Source of the DNA: Promethearchaeota archaeon
GTDB taxonomy: Archaea > Asgardarchaeota > Lokiarchaeia > Sigynarchaeales > SOKP01
Assembly: GCA_019057775.1 (NCBI GenBank)
Contig: JAHLWT010000248.1
Coordinates: 1 to 64,000 of the forward strand
DNA length: 64,000 nucleotides
Direction of reading: 5' to 3'
Part shown: positions 17,638 through 27,132 of the stretch, one piece after another
Layout of the letters: every line of letters starts with the position of its first letter
Position numbering within the stretch: the stretch's first letter is position 1
The notes under the pieces: generated by a model
What the model was told of the DNA's origin: nothing
Database searches by the model: none
The model's input: only the letters and a program-made list of their open reading frames with translations
Program-made: the position numbers and the translations under genes

Positions 17638-18420
17638 ATGTCAGAAACGAATCAAATCCAAGAGCTAACAGATAAAATAAAAAGATTTGTTTTAGAAGCC
17701 GACATGGATATAGTTGGGATTGCAGATGTTAATAACGATCTTTTCCTGGAAGCACCGGAATCTCATCAGCCAAAAAACATCTTGGAAGATGCTAATTCAG
17801 TAATTGTTTTTGGGAAATCAATGCCAAGATCGATTTTTAGATTGAAAAACCATCATACTAACCTTGTTCATAGAGCCTATCATAGTTTATACAAATTTTT
17901 AGATATCACGGGAGTCAGATTAGCTCATTACGTTGAATCTCTTGGCTATTATTCGATTTCTATTCCATCGTATAATCCTTTAGCAATAGAGAAATTACAG
18001 CCGTGGGGAATCCTTTCATTAAAACACGCAGGATTGGCAGCAGGTCTCGGAAAAATCGCAAAAAATGGATTGTTAATTCATCCAATCCACGGTACATTAT
18101 TGAGGTTATCAGCTGTAATAACAACTGCAAAACTAATTGCAGATCCGTTAATGGAAGATAAGGTATGCAAAGAATGTAATTTATGCGTTGAAAAGTGCCC
18201 TAATAAAGCATTTGACAAAAGTGGTAATTTTAAAAAGATGACCTGCCTACCAAATACAGTTAAGCATGGGATTAATATATTACATCCTTACGATCAAGAT
18301 TATCTAAAGAATATTGAATTGATTTCGAATACTTTCTTATTAGAATATACCATTGGTTGCACAACATGCTTGGATGTGTGCCCAATCAATAAAAAAAGTC
18401 TTTCAAAACTCAAGAATTAA
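17638..18420 (+). CDS. QueG-like 4Fe-4S protein
   Basis: A 260-residue protein related to epoxyqueuosine reductase. Residues about 130-165 (LAAGLGKIAKNGLLIHPIHG) match the QueG core segment. Two Fe-S cysteine sets follow: CKECNLCVEKCP (about 179-190) and CTTCLDVCP (about 241-249). It is shorter than QueG (usually 310-380) and lacks the C-terminal HEAT region. Without key-residue checks I would not assign queuosine biosynthesis; many archaeal relatives act on other corrinoid or Fe-S chemistry. It has its own upstream region and converges on the zinc-ribbon gene with one base between stops. Confidence 0.75.
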   Translation: MSETNQIQELTDKIKRFVLEADMDIVGIADVNNDLFLEAPESHQPKNILEDANSVIVFGKSMPRSIFRLKNHHTNLVHRAYHSLYKFLDITGVRLAHYVESLGYYSISIPSYNPLAIEKLQPWGILSLKHAGLAAGLGKIAKNGLLIHPIHGTLLRLSAVITTAKLIADPLMEDKVCKECNLCVEKCPNKAFDKSGNFKKMTCLPNTVKHGINILHPYDQDYLKNIELISNTFLLEYTIGCTTCLDVCPINKKSLSKLKN

Positions 18421-18421
18421 A

Positions 18422-18940
18422 CTAGATTTTCACTTTAAAAATATCAATGTTCTTAGATATCAAGATTCCTTTTTTCAAAAAAGATTTTGTAAGAGATTTG
18501 AGTTCAGAAGAGGGGATATTATATTTATCGGCTCCAATCTCTATTAAATAAAAAGGGAATTCATTATGCTTGAGGGATAATTCAACCAACAAATCTCTAA
18601 ATTTCCTTGAGAGGGCATCATTATTTTGCTCCTGTGTACTATTAATTATTTTTGAAGGGGCTTGATGTATTTGAAACCCATCAGTCGTCTGAAAATCTGG
18701 ATGGTGACCCAATTTTTTAACTGCTAATTCATTTTGTTTAATTTTAATCATTTTTACAGCGTTTGTCATACCTTTAACAACTTCTCCTATATTACTGAAA
18801 TTATCTACTGTATGAGACCTTCCACATCTCAAGCACTTTTTCTTCTTTTTTATGGTCTTTACATACATGAAATTTTCGCACTTGGAACAAGGAAATACTA
18901 AATAGGGGGTCTCGTCTTTTTTCCATGTATCTTCTTCCAT
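18422..18940 (-). CDS. DUF1922-like zinc-ribbon protein
   Basis: A 172-residue protein. Residues about 17-42 form a four-cysteine zinc ribbon, PCSKCENFMYVKTIKKKKKC followed by LRCGRSH, closely resembling archaeal DUF1922/DUF5817 small zinc proteins. The remaining 120 residues include a helical end (LKSLTKSFLKKGILISKNIDI) that may be a winged helix. It lies 9 nt downstream of the Hef-like helicase on the same strand, so it is probably cotranscribed and may take part in the same DNA process. Function unknown. Confidence 0.65.
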   Translation of the reverse strand: MEEDTWKKDETPYLVFPCSKCENFMYVKTIKKKKKCLRCGRSHTVDNFSNIGEVVKGMTNAVKMIKIKQNELAVKKLGHHPDFQTTDGFQIHQAPSKIINSTQEQNNDALSRKFRDLLVELSLKHNEFPFYLIEIGADKYNIPSSELKSLTKSFLKKGILISKNIDIFKVKI

Positions 18941-18949
18941 AGTCTAAGC

Positions 18950-21103
18950 CTAACCTTTATTTTTGGGATTAAATATTATATTTTTTACAATAAAAAACAA
19001 TTCTTCCTCATTATCGATAGAAATGAACTGATGATTTGTTTTTTTCCCTAAAGCTTGGATCCTTCTCTTTAGAATGCGTTTCTCTCCGTCGATATCCTTA
19101 ATAAAGTCTACAAAATCAAAAATAACAATGAGTAATGAACAAATTTGTTCCAAATCTTCAATTTCAATCAACAAATTATCAAAATTAACGGCCTTTGGAT
19201 CTATAATTTGAATTAATACTTTATTATGAATGATGATATGAAGATCCGTATCAGTTACAGTATAGGTAATATTTTCATTAAGGAATCTTTTTCTTATACC
19301 AAACTTCATGGGAAGAAACTTACCTATTTTTACAGTGCTATTATCAACATCAACACCAGCATCTTCCTTTTTTTCCCTATGATCGACATTAAGAAATCCT
19401 TGTAATCTAGTTTGATGTAAGTTATTTTTCTGCTTTCTTTGACTTTGATCAGCAATATCAAACTTCTGAATGGAGAGCTCTTCTGCAGGTTGAGAATATG
19501 AATCTTGTAGTTGTCGAGGATTTTTGAGAGTGACGTTCATTCTCTTTAATTTACTCAAAGCAATTCTCAGATAGATTTCATCATGTGTTTCTTTACAGTA
19601 TAATATTACTACTTTTCCTTGTCTGTGCCTTGCTGTTCTTCCTTTGCGTTGAATTAATCGAATTTCAGAAGCGACTACATCAAAAAAAACAACTAAATCG
19701 CATTCCGCGATGTCTAAACCCTCCTCCCCTACGTTTGTAGAGACTAAAACATTATATAATCCTTGTTTGAATTGATTTAGAATTTCAATCTGTCGTTTTT
19801 GAGAAAGACCTTTATCATCTTGGGATTTAGTCGCTTGTCCTACGAACCGAATGGGTTTAATTATGTCTATATCCTTTAAATTATTCACAATATTCCTAAC
19901 CGAATTTCGTAGCTTGACAAATACCAAAATTCGAGCGTTTTTATTGTTTCTTAATTCTTCTAATAAGACTTTTACTAATATTTGAAATTTAGGATGGACC
20001 AAATTATCAGGTGAGAATTCGTGATTTTTTTTGAGCTCGATGAACAGTTTTCTTACTCGACTATCAGCAGCAAGAATCTTATTGGCTTTGGAACTACCTC
20101 TTTTCTTGGCTTCTCTATTCAGTTTCTCTAAGTATTCTAATAATACATCCAGACCTTGTTGTTCTACTAATTCAAGCATATGAAACAGAATGAGTGCTTG
20201 GGCATTAATCGAAAGAGCTTTATAAACACCTGTCTTATCTCCATCCCCTTTAACTTTACGAACAAGTTCAGTATTTAACCGTAATAAATCTTTACGTATA
20301 ACTTTTGTATGGAGAATCTCACCTTGCACTTCTAAAAAATTGAGTTGAGAAAGATAATGTAATCTCTCTTCCAACACGATATTAATCATGTCATAAGCCT
20401 CAGACATAAAAGGGGTAAGTTTGACTCCGATCTTATATATATCCATTGCTTTCAGATAATTTTTCACATCTGAATCTTTTCGAGTCCGAATATGAATATT
20501 TTTAATAGGAATATGAAGATTTTCACATAGTTCAGTGATCTTCTTTTTTGAAGCTCCTGGAGATGCCGTTAAAGCTAAAATTACAGAATCAGGATTATGA
20601 TCTAAATATTCATCGGCGATCATAGTATATGGATAATCTCCGGAAGTATGATGAGCCTCATCGAATATAATTAACGCAGTATCTTTTAAAGTGTACTTCC
20701 TACTAACTAAATCATTTCTTAGCGTCTGAGGGGTATAAAATAAGATCTGCTTAGCATTAAAAATATCAACTCGATTTTCAGGAGCAATTTTACCGGTCAA
20801 AATTGCTAATTTCTCTTCAGGTATCTTTAAGAACTTGAGGAAAGTTTCGTAGTGTTGGTTGATTAAAGGTCTCGTGGGAGCTAAAATAATGATTTTACTA
20901 TTTTGAGGGACTTTCTCCAATATTTTGCTCGCAATCAAAACAGCGATGATTGTTTTTCCTAAACCAGTTGGTAACACCACTAACGAATTTTTATCGGCAC
21001 ATTCATTAGCGATTTTTAATTGATAATCTCTCACTTCAAGGTGTGCAGAATTTAATATTGATAAATTCAACTTATCTTTTTCGCTAATCTCACTCACCTT
21101 CAT
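18950..21103 (-). CDS. Hef/FANCM-type superfamily 2 helicase with divergent C-terminal domain
   Basis: A 717-residue protein. Helicase motifs: PTGLGKT (45-51), FDEAHH (about 144), LTASPG (about 180), TNVGEEGLDIAECDLVVFFD and QRKGRTARHRQGK (about 465-500). The thumb-like insert between the two RecA lobes is typical of archaeal Hef and MDA5/FANCM relatives, which remodel stalled forks. Hef usually ends with an ERCC4 nuclease and tandem HhH. Here residues about 600-717 have a fitting length for ERCC4, but I cannot find GDxxxERKxxxD, and no HhH follows. The nuclease is therefore probably inactive or replaced. The start overlaps the upstream gene by 14 nt. Confidence 0.82.
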   Translation of the reverse strand: MKVSEISEKDKLNLSILNSAHLEVRDYQLKIANECADKNSLVVLPTGLGKTIIAVLIASKILEKVPQNSKIIILAPTRPLINQHYETFLKFLKIPEEKLAILTGKIAPENRVDIFNAKQILFYTPQTLRNDLVSRKYTLKDTALIIFDEAHHTSGDYPYTMIADEYLDHNPDSVILALTASPGASKKKITELCENLHIPIKNIHIRTRKDSDVKNYLKAMDIYKIGVKLTPFMSEAYDMINIVLEERLHYLSQLNFLEVQGEILHTKVIRKDLLRLNTELVRKVKGDGDKTGVYKALSINAQALILFHMLELVEQQGLDVLLEYLEKLNREAKKRGSSKANKILAADSRVRKLFIELKKNHEFSPDNLVHPKFQILVKVLLEELRNNKNARILVFVKLRNSVRNIVNNLKDIDIIKPIRFVGQATKSQDDKGLSQKRQIEILNQFKQGLYNVLVSTNVGEEGLDIAECDLVVFFDVVASEIRLIQRKGRTARHRQGKVVILYCKETHDEIYLRIALSKLKRMNVTLKNPRQLQDSYSQPAEELSIQKFDIADQSQRKQKNNLHQTRLQGFLNVDHREKKEDAGVDVDNSTVKIGKFLPMKFGIRKRFLNENITYTVTDTDLHIIIHNKVLIQIIDPKAVNFDNLLIEIEDLEQICSLLIVIFDFVDFIKDIDGEKRILKRRIQALGKKTNHQFISIDNEEELFFIVKNIIFNPKNKG

Positions 21104-21707
21104 TTACCACCTCAAAAACATAATTATTGACCTTGAAGGTATCAATTTTCTGGTTACTTTTATTGTATGATATTATCAAATTACCTAAATCTAATCCGAG
21201 CTTCGAAGGATAGATAAGTCCATTTCCGTTGGATTGGAAAAGATACAGATGTTTTGAACGTAATTGTCTTAATTTATTTAAAAACTCTGCGTTGGTATTC
21301 TTTATTTCAAAGCCTTTACCACGATTAATGGATTTAAAGGTATAAATTACATCATTAAAGAACTCAGTATGTCTATTAGATAATTGTATATGAACGGGAG
21401 TAAGATACTCATCTTTTCTTTTTGTTATGAGATATATAGTATTACGCTCTCGTCTACTACGAATTTGATATTCTTTAAATACACCCTCAAACAAATCTTG
21501 AAATCGGAATATGAGATTAAGAAGTTCATATGACTCTGACTCAGGAATATTAAGATATTGAACTAGCTTACTAAAATTAAACTTCTTATGGTATTTACCT
21601 TGAAATTCGTTTAATATATTAATAATTTGGTCTATAATTTGACAAACTTTTTTGAATTGTATCCTTTCTTCAGATGAAGATAGAGCAGAGTCAGAAGTGA
21701 GAGTCAT
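21090..21707 (-). CDS. Hypothetical protein coupled to the Hef-like helicase
   Basis: A 205-residue basic, helix-rich protein. Residues about 40-75 (FSKLVQYLNIPESESYELLN) read like a winged-helix DNA-binding fold. No cysteines or catalytic motif. It overlaps the Hef-like gene by 14 nt and leads the operon 205 aa protein - Hef - zinc ribbon. A role as a DNA-binding partner of the helicase is inferred from the overlap only. Confidence 0.6.
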   Translation of the reverse strand: MTLTSDSALSSSEERIQFKKVCQIIDQIINILNEFQGKYHKKFNFSKLVQYLNIPESESYELLNLIFRFQDLFEGVFKEYQIRSRRERNTIYLITKRKDEYLTPVHIQLSNRHTEFFNDVIYTFKSINRGKGFEIKNTNAEFLNKLRQLRSKHLYLFQSNGNGLIYPSKLGLDLGNLIISYNKSNQKIDTFKVNNYVFEVVNEGE

Positions 21708-21752
21708 TACAAGAAGATTAAATTATATGAATAAAAAGAAAAAACTTTATAG

Positions 21753-21797
21753 TTTCAATTTTCATTGAAATCGGATGGTGAATTTACCCTTTCAAGG
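21753..21797 (-). repeat. 45-nt hairpin-bearing repeat, copy D (5' border of hydrolase cassette)
   Basis: Minus strand: TTGAAAGGGTAAATTCACCA, then TCCGATTTCAATGAAAATTG and AAACTATAAAG. It differs from the other copies in the CAGAGTC core, but it keeps GTAAATTCA and CGATTTCAATGAAAA. It forms a perfect 7-bp stem TTTCAAT-GAAA-ATTGAAA. It sits 52 nt upstream of the hydrolase start. Confidence 0.7.
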
Positions 21798-21849
21798 AAT
21801 ATTGAAAAACAATCAAATATTATAAAAATGATTTTACATAAAGAGGAAT

Positions 21850-22683
21850 ATGAATCGTATCCAAATTAAAGCTCGTGGATTCACCTTTGATGCCTGGTCA
21901 GCTGGACCTAAAGAGGGACCGTTGATACTATTACTGCATGGTTTGCCCCGAACGAGCTGGGAGTGGCACCATCAGTTGCCGAAATTAGGTGAGGCGGGAT
22001 TCAGAGCTGTTGCGCCTGATCTGAGGGGTTACTGTCCAGGTGCGCGACCTGAAGGTGTGGAGGCATATGTTGTAGAAGAATTTGTTCAAGATATCCTGGC
22101 AATTGCAGACCAACTTGGATGGACAGATCGTCCATTTCATCTTATGGCTACCAGTATTGGATCTGTGATCGCATGGTGGCTTGCCGGAAACTATCCACAA
22201 CGGGTAGCAACGCTAGCTTGCATCAATGTTCCACATCATATGGCACTCCTTGAGGTGATGGAGACAAAGGCGGCGGACAAACTACGAAAAGGGTTTAGTT
22301 ACTTCTCTAATTTCAGAAAGGAAGGCATGGAATTGAACAATTTTGAGGCAGCAATTAAACGCATAGGATTGCCAGCTGAAGAAACCAACCCCTATCGTGA
22401 GGCGCTGAACAACGAAGAAGCACTTCGAACTGTTTTTCACTGGTATCGGGCACTACCCTCATGGGCTTCTCAACCATTAAACCCAGTTGTCATGCCCACT
22501 CTATATATCTGGCCCCGAAATGCTGGCAATGTGACCCAAGAGGCGGCTGAGGCGAATGTGCATTATGTCAAGGGACCATATCGATTCGAGATCCTCGAGG
22601 TTGCGCTCAATTGGGCACTTCAAACGGAGCCTGAAAAAGTAACCCGTCTGTTGCTTGAGCATCTGGCGGAACACGCCCAATAA
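21850..22683 (+). CDS. Alpha/beta hydrolase (epoxide hydrolase/dehalogenase-like) with eroded catalytic triad, probably acquired
   Basis: A 277-residue alpha/beta-hydrolase. The oxyanion segment LLLHGLPRTSWEWHHQLPKL and the lid region are intact. The nucleophile elbow reads ATSIGS, with serine but not the usual G-x-S. Near the C-terminus, PTLYIWPRNAGNVT stands where relatives have WGDxD (catalytic acid), and ALNWALQTEPEKV stands where relatives have SHW (catalytic His), so Asn replaces the His. Activity is doubtful. Base composition is plainly richer in G+C than all neighbours. The gene is bracketed by repeat copies D and C. Together these suggest transfer from a bacterium. Confidence 0.82.
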   Translation: MNRIQIKARGFTFDAWSAGPKEGPLILLLHGLPRTSWEWHHQLPKLGEAGFRAVAPDLRGYCPGARPEGVEAYVVEEFVQDILAIADQLGWTDRPFHLMATSIGSVIAWWLAGNYPQRVATLACINVPHHMALLEVMETKAADKLRKGFSYFSNFRKEGMELNNFEAAIKRIGLPAEETNPYREALNNEEALRTVFHWYRALPSWASQPLNPVVMPTLYIWPRNAGNVTQEAAEANVHYVKGPYRFEILEVALNWALQTEPEKVTRLLLEHLAEHAQ

Positions 22684-22768
22684 AACGATGTGTTGCCCCC
22701 CTCCCTAAAAACACCGACAAATGATATAAGATTTTAGGTTATTACATAATTATTTTTTTTAAAGTTCC

Positions 22769-22816
22769 TTTTTCATAGGATTTTTCATTGAAATCAGACT
22801 CTGAATTTACCTTTCC
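22769..22816 (-). repeat. 45-nt hairpin-bearing repeat, copy C (3' border of hydrolase cassette)
   Basis: Minus strand from 22816: GGAAAGGTAAATTCAGAG, TCTGATTTCAATGAAAAATCC, then TATGAAAAAGG. It agrees with copy A at all of the first 35 positions and most of the next 13. It lies 85 nt after the hydrolase stop, in the same orientation as copy D. Confidence 0.85.
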
Positions 22817-22850
22817 ATTCTTCTTAAGAATAAAGTTAAAATAATAAGAA

Positions 22851-25787
22851 TTATTTAAGTTTTCGACCTTTTTCTGCTTTTTTTAATTTTCGGGTCGTCA
22901 GAATTATTGCGCCCCCTGGCATTGTAATTAATACAATCATTACTGGAAACGTCTTAAAAACGGTTTCATTGTTATCTTTATTATAATCAGTAGGAGTGTC
23001 ATCAATGATTTCTGCTTGATTAGTTATATTTCCCAGATATATTGGACTCATACTAAAGCCGTCGTTTAAAAAAATTTCAATTGTATAAGAATCATCGGCA
23101 AAAGGGGTATATGTTATAGAGAATAGACTATAAGTGGTGTGATTGACATGAGCAAATTGCCTAGTAGAATTATAGACGCCTTGGGTATAGATGTCTATGT
23201 AAGCATTTCCGTAGGTTAATGAATGGTTGGTATGAGCTACAATCTTACTTTTTATATCAATAGAAATTGTGTTGTTGTTATCGATCGCTAAAGAGTAAGC
23301 TAACGAATACCCTGTCTGGAATGTTATTTCCATTTCAGCCTTTTTTTCAATTCCGCCATCATAGGCAGTTAAATTTCCCGTAATTTCTGGATAATTCTCT
23401 AACGAATAAGGAATCTTAATATTCTGACAATATTTCTCATCAGTTATTTTATTGAATGTATAAGTGCCAATCTGAGAGCTTTCAAACTTAAATGAAATAT
23501 AGGATCCGAAATCTTTTAAGATAAGGTTATAAAGCGATACGGATATGTTGTTATATCCCCCTAAAGGAACGATGTTTTCATAGTTTGCCTGTATACCGAT
23601 CTTACTAAATCGCGCCATTTCACAAATCCACAGAAAGACTTCATGATCGAAAGTATTATTTTGTGAAGTACGATAAAATTCTCTGAAATCATCATTAAAA
23701 ATAGTCTGTACAAGTTCTTGAATTGTCTCTGCATTAAAAGTAATATCAAGATCTAAAATTTCTGATATTTTATAGGAGTAATAGAGATTTTCCATGTTGG
23801 TGTAATCCAAATGCGAAGTGACATACGCTTTAATTTTCTGAGGATCTTTTGTAAATAAATCCAGAGTTTTTAGGGTATAAATCATATAATAGGTATTCTC
23901 TAGTATTTTTTCAGTATTTGAAGTATGATGTGGCTTAAAATAGAGATGTGAAGGCGTCTCGACCATATTTCGGTCAATATAATTATATAATGCATCTGAA
24001 TCAAACGTGAGATTAGTTAATCCTCCCAATCCTAAAAAGTCTGAAAGTATTTCCATACAACGTACCGCCCAATACGAATATTCGGAATATATTTTTTTAC
24101 TGAGGTATTCTGATCTACTCACATCGTAAAGATATACCGGAGTAAATGCCCCAAAACTATCGTAATAAGAGCTATTTAAGAACTGAGTGGCAATAATATC
24201 ATCCAATAATTCTCTTGCACTAAAATCCGAATCAAAATCATTTAATTTATACATCTGTCCTAAAGATTCTAAAGCATAGTATGTAGATTTATGAGAGTTC
24301 ATCTGTGCGACTTCATCTAGATATACTTTCCTACCGGAACAAAAGAATTCAATTGGATGGGAGCGTAAAAGGTAAAATCCTTGATCTTTTAATAAATACC
24401 CTGAGAATGAATTACTTGTTTGAGACACATAATTATAGGAATCTCTGATTTGAGCATACAGTTCTTGAATATTTAGTTCTGAAACACGATCAAATAGTCG
24501 AAATGAAGATACTACTGAATATAAATGATTAATGGATGTGTAGTCCCTAGAAAGATGCGAATATCCTTTATCTTGGTAATGCAACTGAGTAGCATTTCCG
24601 ATCTCATTTTTTATTGCCAAGGATAAATTAGAAATCTCATTTAAATTTCGTAAGCTCCTGATTATTTGGAAAGTATCAATAAGTTCATGTTGAGAAAGTA
24701 GAGTCGAGCCGTCCCAACTCCCGTATTTGTTTCTGTTATTTAAGAGAAAAGAGAGCACTTCTGATCTGTTGATAGAAGAAAATGAATTAATTTCAGAAAG
24801 CTCCAACCCTATTGCTGTAGCCACGATGTTCGAATAATTCAGTCCGTAATCCCATTCAGAAATTCTAAAGCAATCATTTTTCGAATCATAAAGGTAGTTT
24901 AAAAATTGATTAAAATCGCTTACTTGAATAACATCCTCCATATTGAATACTTCCAAAGTCTTAATGCAATAATAGGCAGAAAGAAGATTAGGTTCAAAAA
25001 ACGGTTGGAATGTATCGAAAGAAGTAATATTATCATGAAGGAACGCTCCTGAATCCCATGTCGATCCGCTTGATAATTGTAAATTATTAATGAACTGGAT
25101 AAGGCTATCTTTTTTTTCAGTATACATTGTCCAATCATCCATTAACAAATCAAGCGTTAATACCGCGAAATAGATATTATCAACTGTCGAAACTTTAAAG
25201 TGATAATCTAAGTCAGAATCATATTTCTGACCAATGAATATGTTTGTACCAGGGTTCACACAGCTCCATAAAAAATTAATTGTTCCAGGAATATCTATAA
25301 GATCTAAGCGATTGAGGATATTTAACGAAAGAATAGCGTAGCACGTAACTTGTAAGACTGAGCTTAGAGGGTAATAATATCCTAAAGAGAAATCAGTGTC
25401 CAAGTATCTTTTAGCTAATGTATCAACAAATCTATGAGAATTTGCATCGTAATTGCTCATAATATATTCAAGTATACGGGTGTGGTTTATCTGATCTAGC
25501 TTTCCCAATGATTCCAGAATATATAGTCCATAATATGTCCCTTGTAAGGATGTTTCGTATACGTTTGGGAAATACCCTAAATTATAATAATCATTGATTT
25601 TTGAATTAAACAGAGATTTAATTAAGTCGCTATTGCTACGATCAGTACTTTCCGAACGGTCAGGGAAAGCTTCCTCTCGCTCCACTGATTTAATGTTATT
25701 TAATATCGGCTCGTTAATAATACTACAGCTTGAGAATAAGATAAGTAGAACAAGGCCACTTAAAATTACTTGATGTTTTGTTTTCAT
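22851..25787 (-). CDS. Surface protein with prenyltransferase/terpene-cyclase-like alpha-toroid repeats
   Basis: A 978-residue protein with an N-terminal signal (VILSGLVLLILFSSC; the cysteine could be a lipobox) and one C-terminal membrane segment (about 945-966) with a basic tail. Residues about 60-740 are helical repeats of the kind YYGLYILESLGKLDQINHTR...FL, the pattern of protein prenyltransferase beta-subunit/squalene cyclase toroids. Residues about 750-930 are beta-rich, probably one or two Ig-like domains. It would be displayed outside the cell. I see no zinc-ligand or DDXD-type catalytic motif. A larger paralogue lies at 43704-47987. Likely a binding or adhesion protein; not established. 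Confidence 0.75.
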   Translation of the reverse strand: MKTKHQVILSGLVLLILFSSCSIINEPILNNIKSVEREEAFPDRSESTDRSNSDLIKSLFNSKINDYYNLGYFPNVYETSLQGTYYGLYILESLGKLDQINHTRILEYIMSNYDANSHRFVDTLAKRYLDTDFSLGYYYPLSSVLQVTCYAILSLNILNRLDLIDIPGTINFLWSCVNPGTNIFIGQKYDSDLDYHFKVSTVDNIYFAVLTLDLLMDDWTMYTEKKDSLIQFINNLQLSSGSTWDSGAFLHDNITSFDTFQPFFEPNLLSAYYCIKTLEVFNMEDVIQVSDFNQFLNYLYDSKNDCFRISEWDYGLNYSNIVATAIGLELSEINSFSSINRSEVLSFLLNNRNKYGSWDGSTLLSQHELIDTFQIIRSLRNLNEISNLSLAIKNEIGNATQLHYQDKGYSHLSRDYTSINHLYSVVSSFRLFDRVSELNIQELYAQIRDSYNYVSQTSNSFSGYLLKDQGFYLLRSHPIEFFCSGRKVYLDEVAQMNSHKSTYYALESLGQMYKLNDFDSDFSARELLDDIIATQFLNSSYYDSFGAFTPVYLYDVSRSEYLSKKIYSEYSYWAVRCMEILSDFLGLGGLTNLTFDSDALYNYIDRNMVETPSHLYFKPHHTSNTEKILENTYYMIYTLKTLDLFTKDPQKIKAYVTSHLDYTNMENLYYSYKISEILDLDITFNAETIQELVQTIFNDDFREFYRTSQNNTFDHEVFLWICEMARFSKIGIQANYENIVPLGGYNNISVSLYNLILKDFGSYISFKFESSQIGTYTFNKITDEKYCQNIKIPYSLENYPEITGNLTAYDGGIEKKAEMEITFQTGYSLAYSLAIDNNNTISIDIKSKIVAHTNHSLTYGNAYIDIYTQGVYNSTRQFAHVNHTTYSLFSITYTPFADDSYTIEIFLNDGFSMSPIYLGNITNQAEIIDDTPTDYNKDNNETVFKTFPVMIVLITMPGGAIILTTRKLKKAEKGRKLK

Positions 25788-25890
25788 AAGATCACCATAA
25801 CCAAAGGTTTATGTTTAATTCATAGTCACTTATGAACGCATATAAATAAAAAAAAAAGAAAAAAAAAAGAGAATTAGTCAGAAGTTATCG

Positions 25891-27132
25891 TCAAGAAGCA
25901 ATTATCGGAGGATCTTTACTATGATACATGTACACATTAAAATCTATAAACTTATTATCTTGAATCTTGGATGACTCTGGTTTGAGCGGAGAGCCATTTA
26001 TCTTTATATAAACTTCTACCAGTGGAGTGTTCTTATCGCCTCGAAGTGCAAAACAATAAAAATCATCATTATTTTTATTATTGAAAATAGCGTGAGCTTT
26101 CCCTAATCTAAGTTCCACAATATCGTACACATCTTCACTTGGAATTTCTTTTTGCTCTAGTGTATCTTCCTTACTTTTTACCAACCCTAGTCTCAACATG
26201 ACATCTTTTAACAAGTCTGCTGATCTTACTAAACTAACAAACTTACCAATATTAAACCATTTCACAATTTTATTCTTAACTTGGGATTGGATGGTCGACA
26301 TTTTAATTCCAAGCCTCTTGCACACTGCGCTCACCGAAATTTTCTCCTTAAAAGTGGATAAAATAACAATAGAACTGACCAAACCGGCAACTACATTATC
26401 AGTGGTATTTTTGATACCTTCCCATAACTTAAATAAAATCTTTTTTGAAAGAAAAATAAACTCACTACCTAAATTAAAAGTCTCAGAAATTTCAGTTACC
26501 CTTTGAAGAATATAAAGTTGCCTATTTCTCTCAGCATACTCAGGAATATATATTCGAACTTGCAAAATAAAATCATTGAACTCTTTCTTATTAATTTCAG
26601 AAAGCTCAACTATATCTATACCATTGACAGGAATATTCCTCAATTTCAAACATATATAAGTAATGACAGACACCAATTTACTAATATTTCTATACTTAGA
26701 ACCATGTCGAAGCTTCTCTCTAACAATAATGAACTTATCGAAGACCATTTTCTTGACATCGTTATAATCTGATAAATCTAAACCTGAAAACAAGCGTGAA
26801 ATTTCAATTTTAGCTTTATCTTTAATAGCTTTCTTATTGTTTTTAGCAGAATTATGCCATTGTAATCGTTTTAATCTTGTAGAGTCCGAAGAGATCAACC
26901 TCTCTCGGTTAGTACCTATCTGCGTGTCCCCAAGACCTTTATGATATTGAACAATATCCTCATTATAAGGTCTATCATACTGAAATTTTTGAATCTCTAA
27001 CTCGATACCGCAATCTTGACACACGTAAGAGGATCTAGAGTCTACAATATTTTTTGAACTACAAATATCACAACTCAAGTATGAAATATCTTTAGAGAAA
27101 GAACTAACATTATATGATTTATTAGTTGCCAT
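25891..27132 (-). CDS. Transcription initiation factor TFB (TFIIB homologue), divergent
   Basis: A 413-residue protein. The N-terminal zinc ribbon is clear: CDICSSKNIVDSRSSYVCQDCG (split here as CDIC ... CQDCG, about 20-42), followed by a B-reader-like segment with GLGDTQIG. Two cyclin-like repeats follow (about 95-300), the second ending in a helix-turn-helix (VSAVCKRLGIKMSTIQSQVK). Residues about 325-413 form an extra C-terminal domain not usual in TFB (about 300-330 residues). It recruits RNA polymerase to promoters. The sequence is more diverged than a typical core TFB, so it may be an alternative factor. Confidence 0.82.
   Translation of the reverse strand: MATNKSYNVSSFSKDISYLSCDICSSKNIVDSRSSYVCQDCGIELEIQKFQYDRPYNEDIVQYHKGLGDTQIGTNRERLISSDSTRLKRLQWHNSAKNNKKAIKDKAKIEISRLFSGLDLSDYNDVKKMVFDKFIIVREKLRHGSKYRNISKLVSVITYICLKLRNIPVNGIDIVELSEINKKEFNDFILQVRIYIPEYAERNRQLYILQRVTEISETFNLGSEFIFLSKKILFKLWEGIKNTTDNVVAGLVSSIVILSTFKEKISVSAVCKRLGIKMSTIQSQVKNKIVKWFNIGKFVSLVRSADLLKDVMLRLGLVKSKEDTLEQKEIPSEDVYDIVELRLGKAHAIFNNKNNDDFYCFALRGDKNTPLVEVYIKINGSPLKPESSKIQDNKFIDFNVYMYHSKDPPIIAS

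Noticed and set aside
25845..25875. A-rich run upstream of the alpha-toroid gene as a possible mobile-element poly(A) tail
   Set aside because: No target-site duplication or element body is seen; it matches ordinary AT-rich intergenic DNA here.
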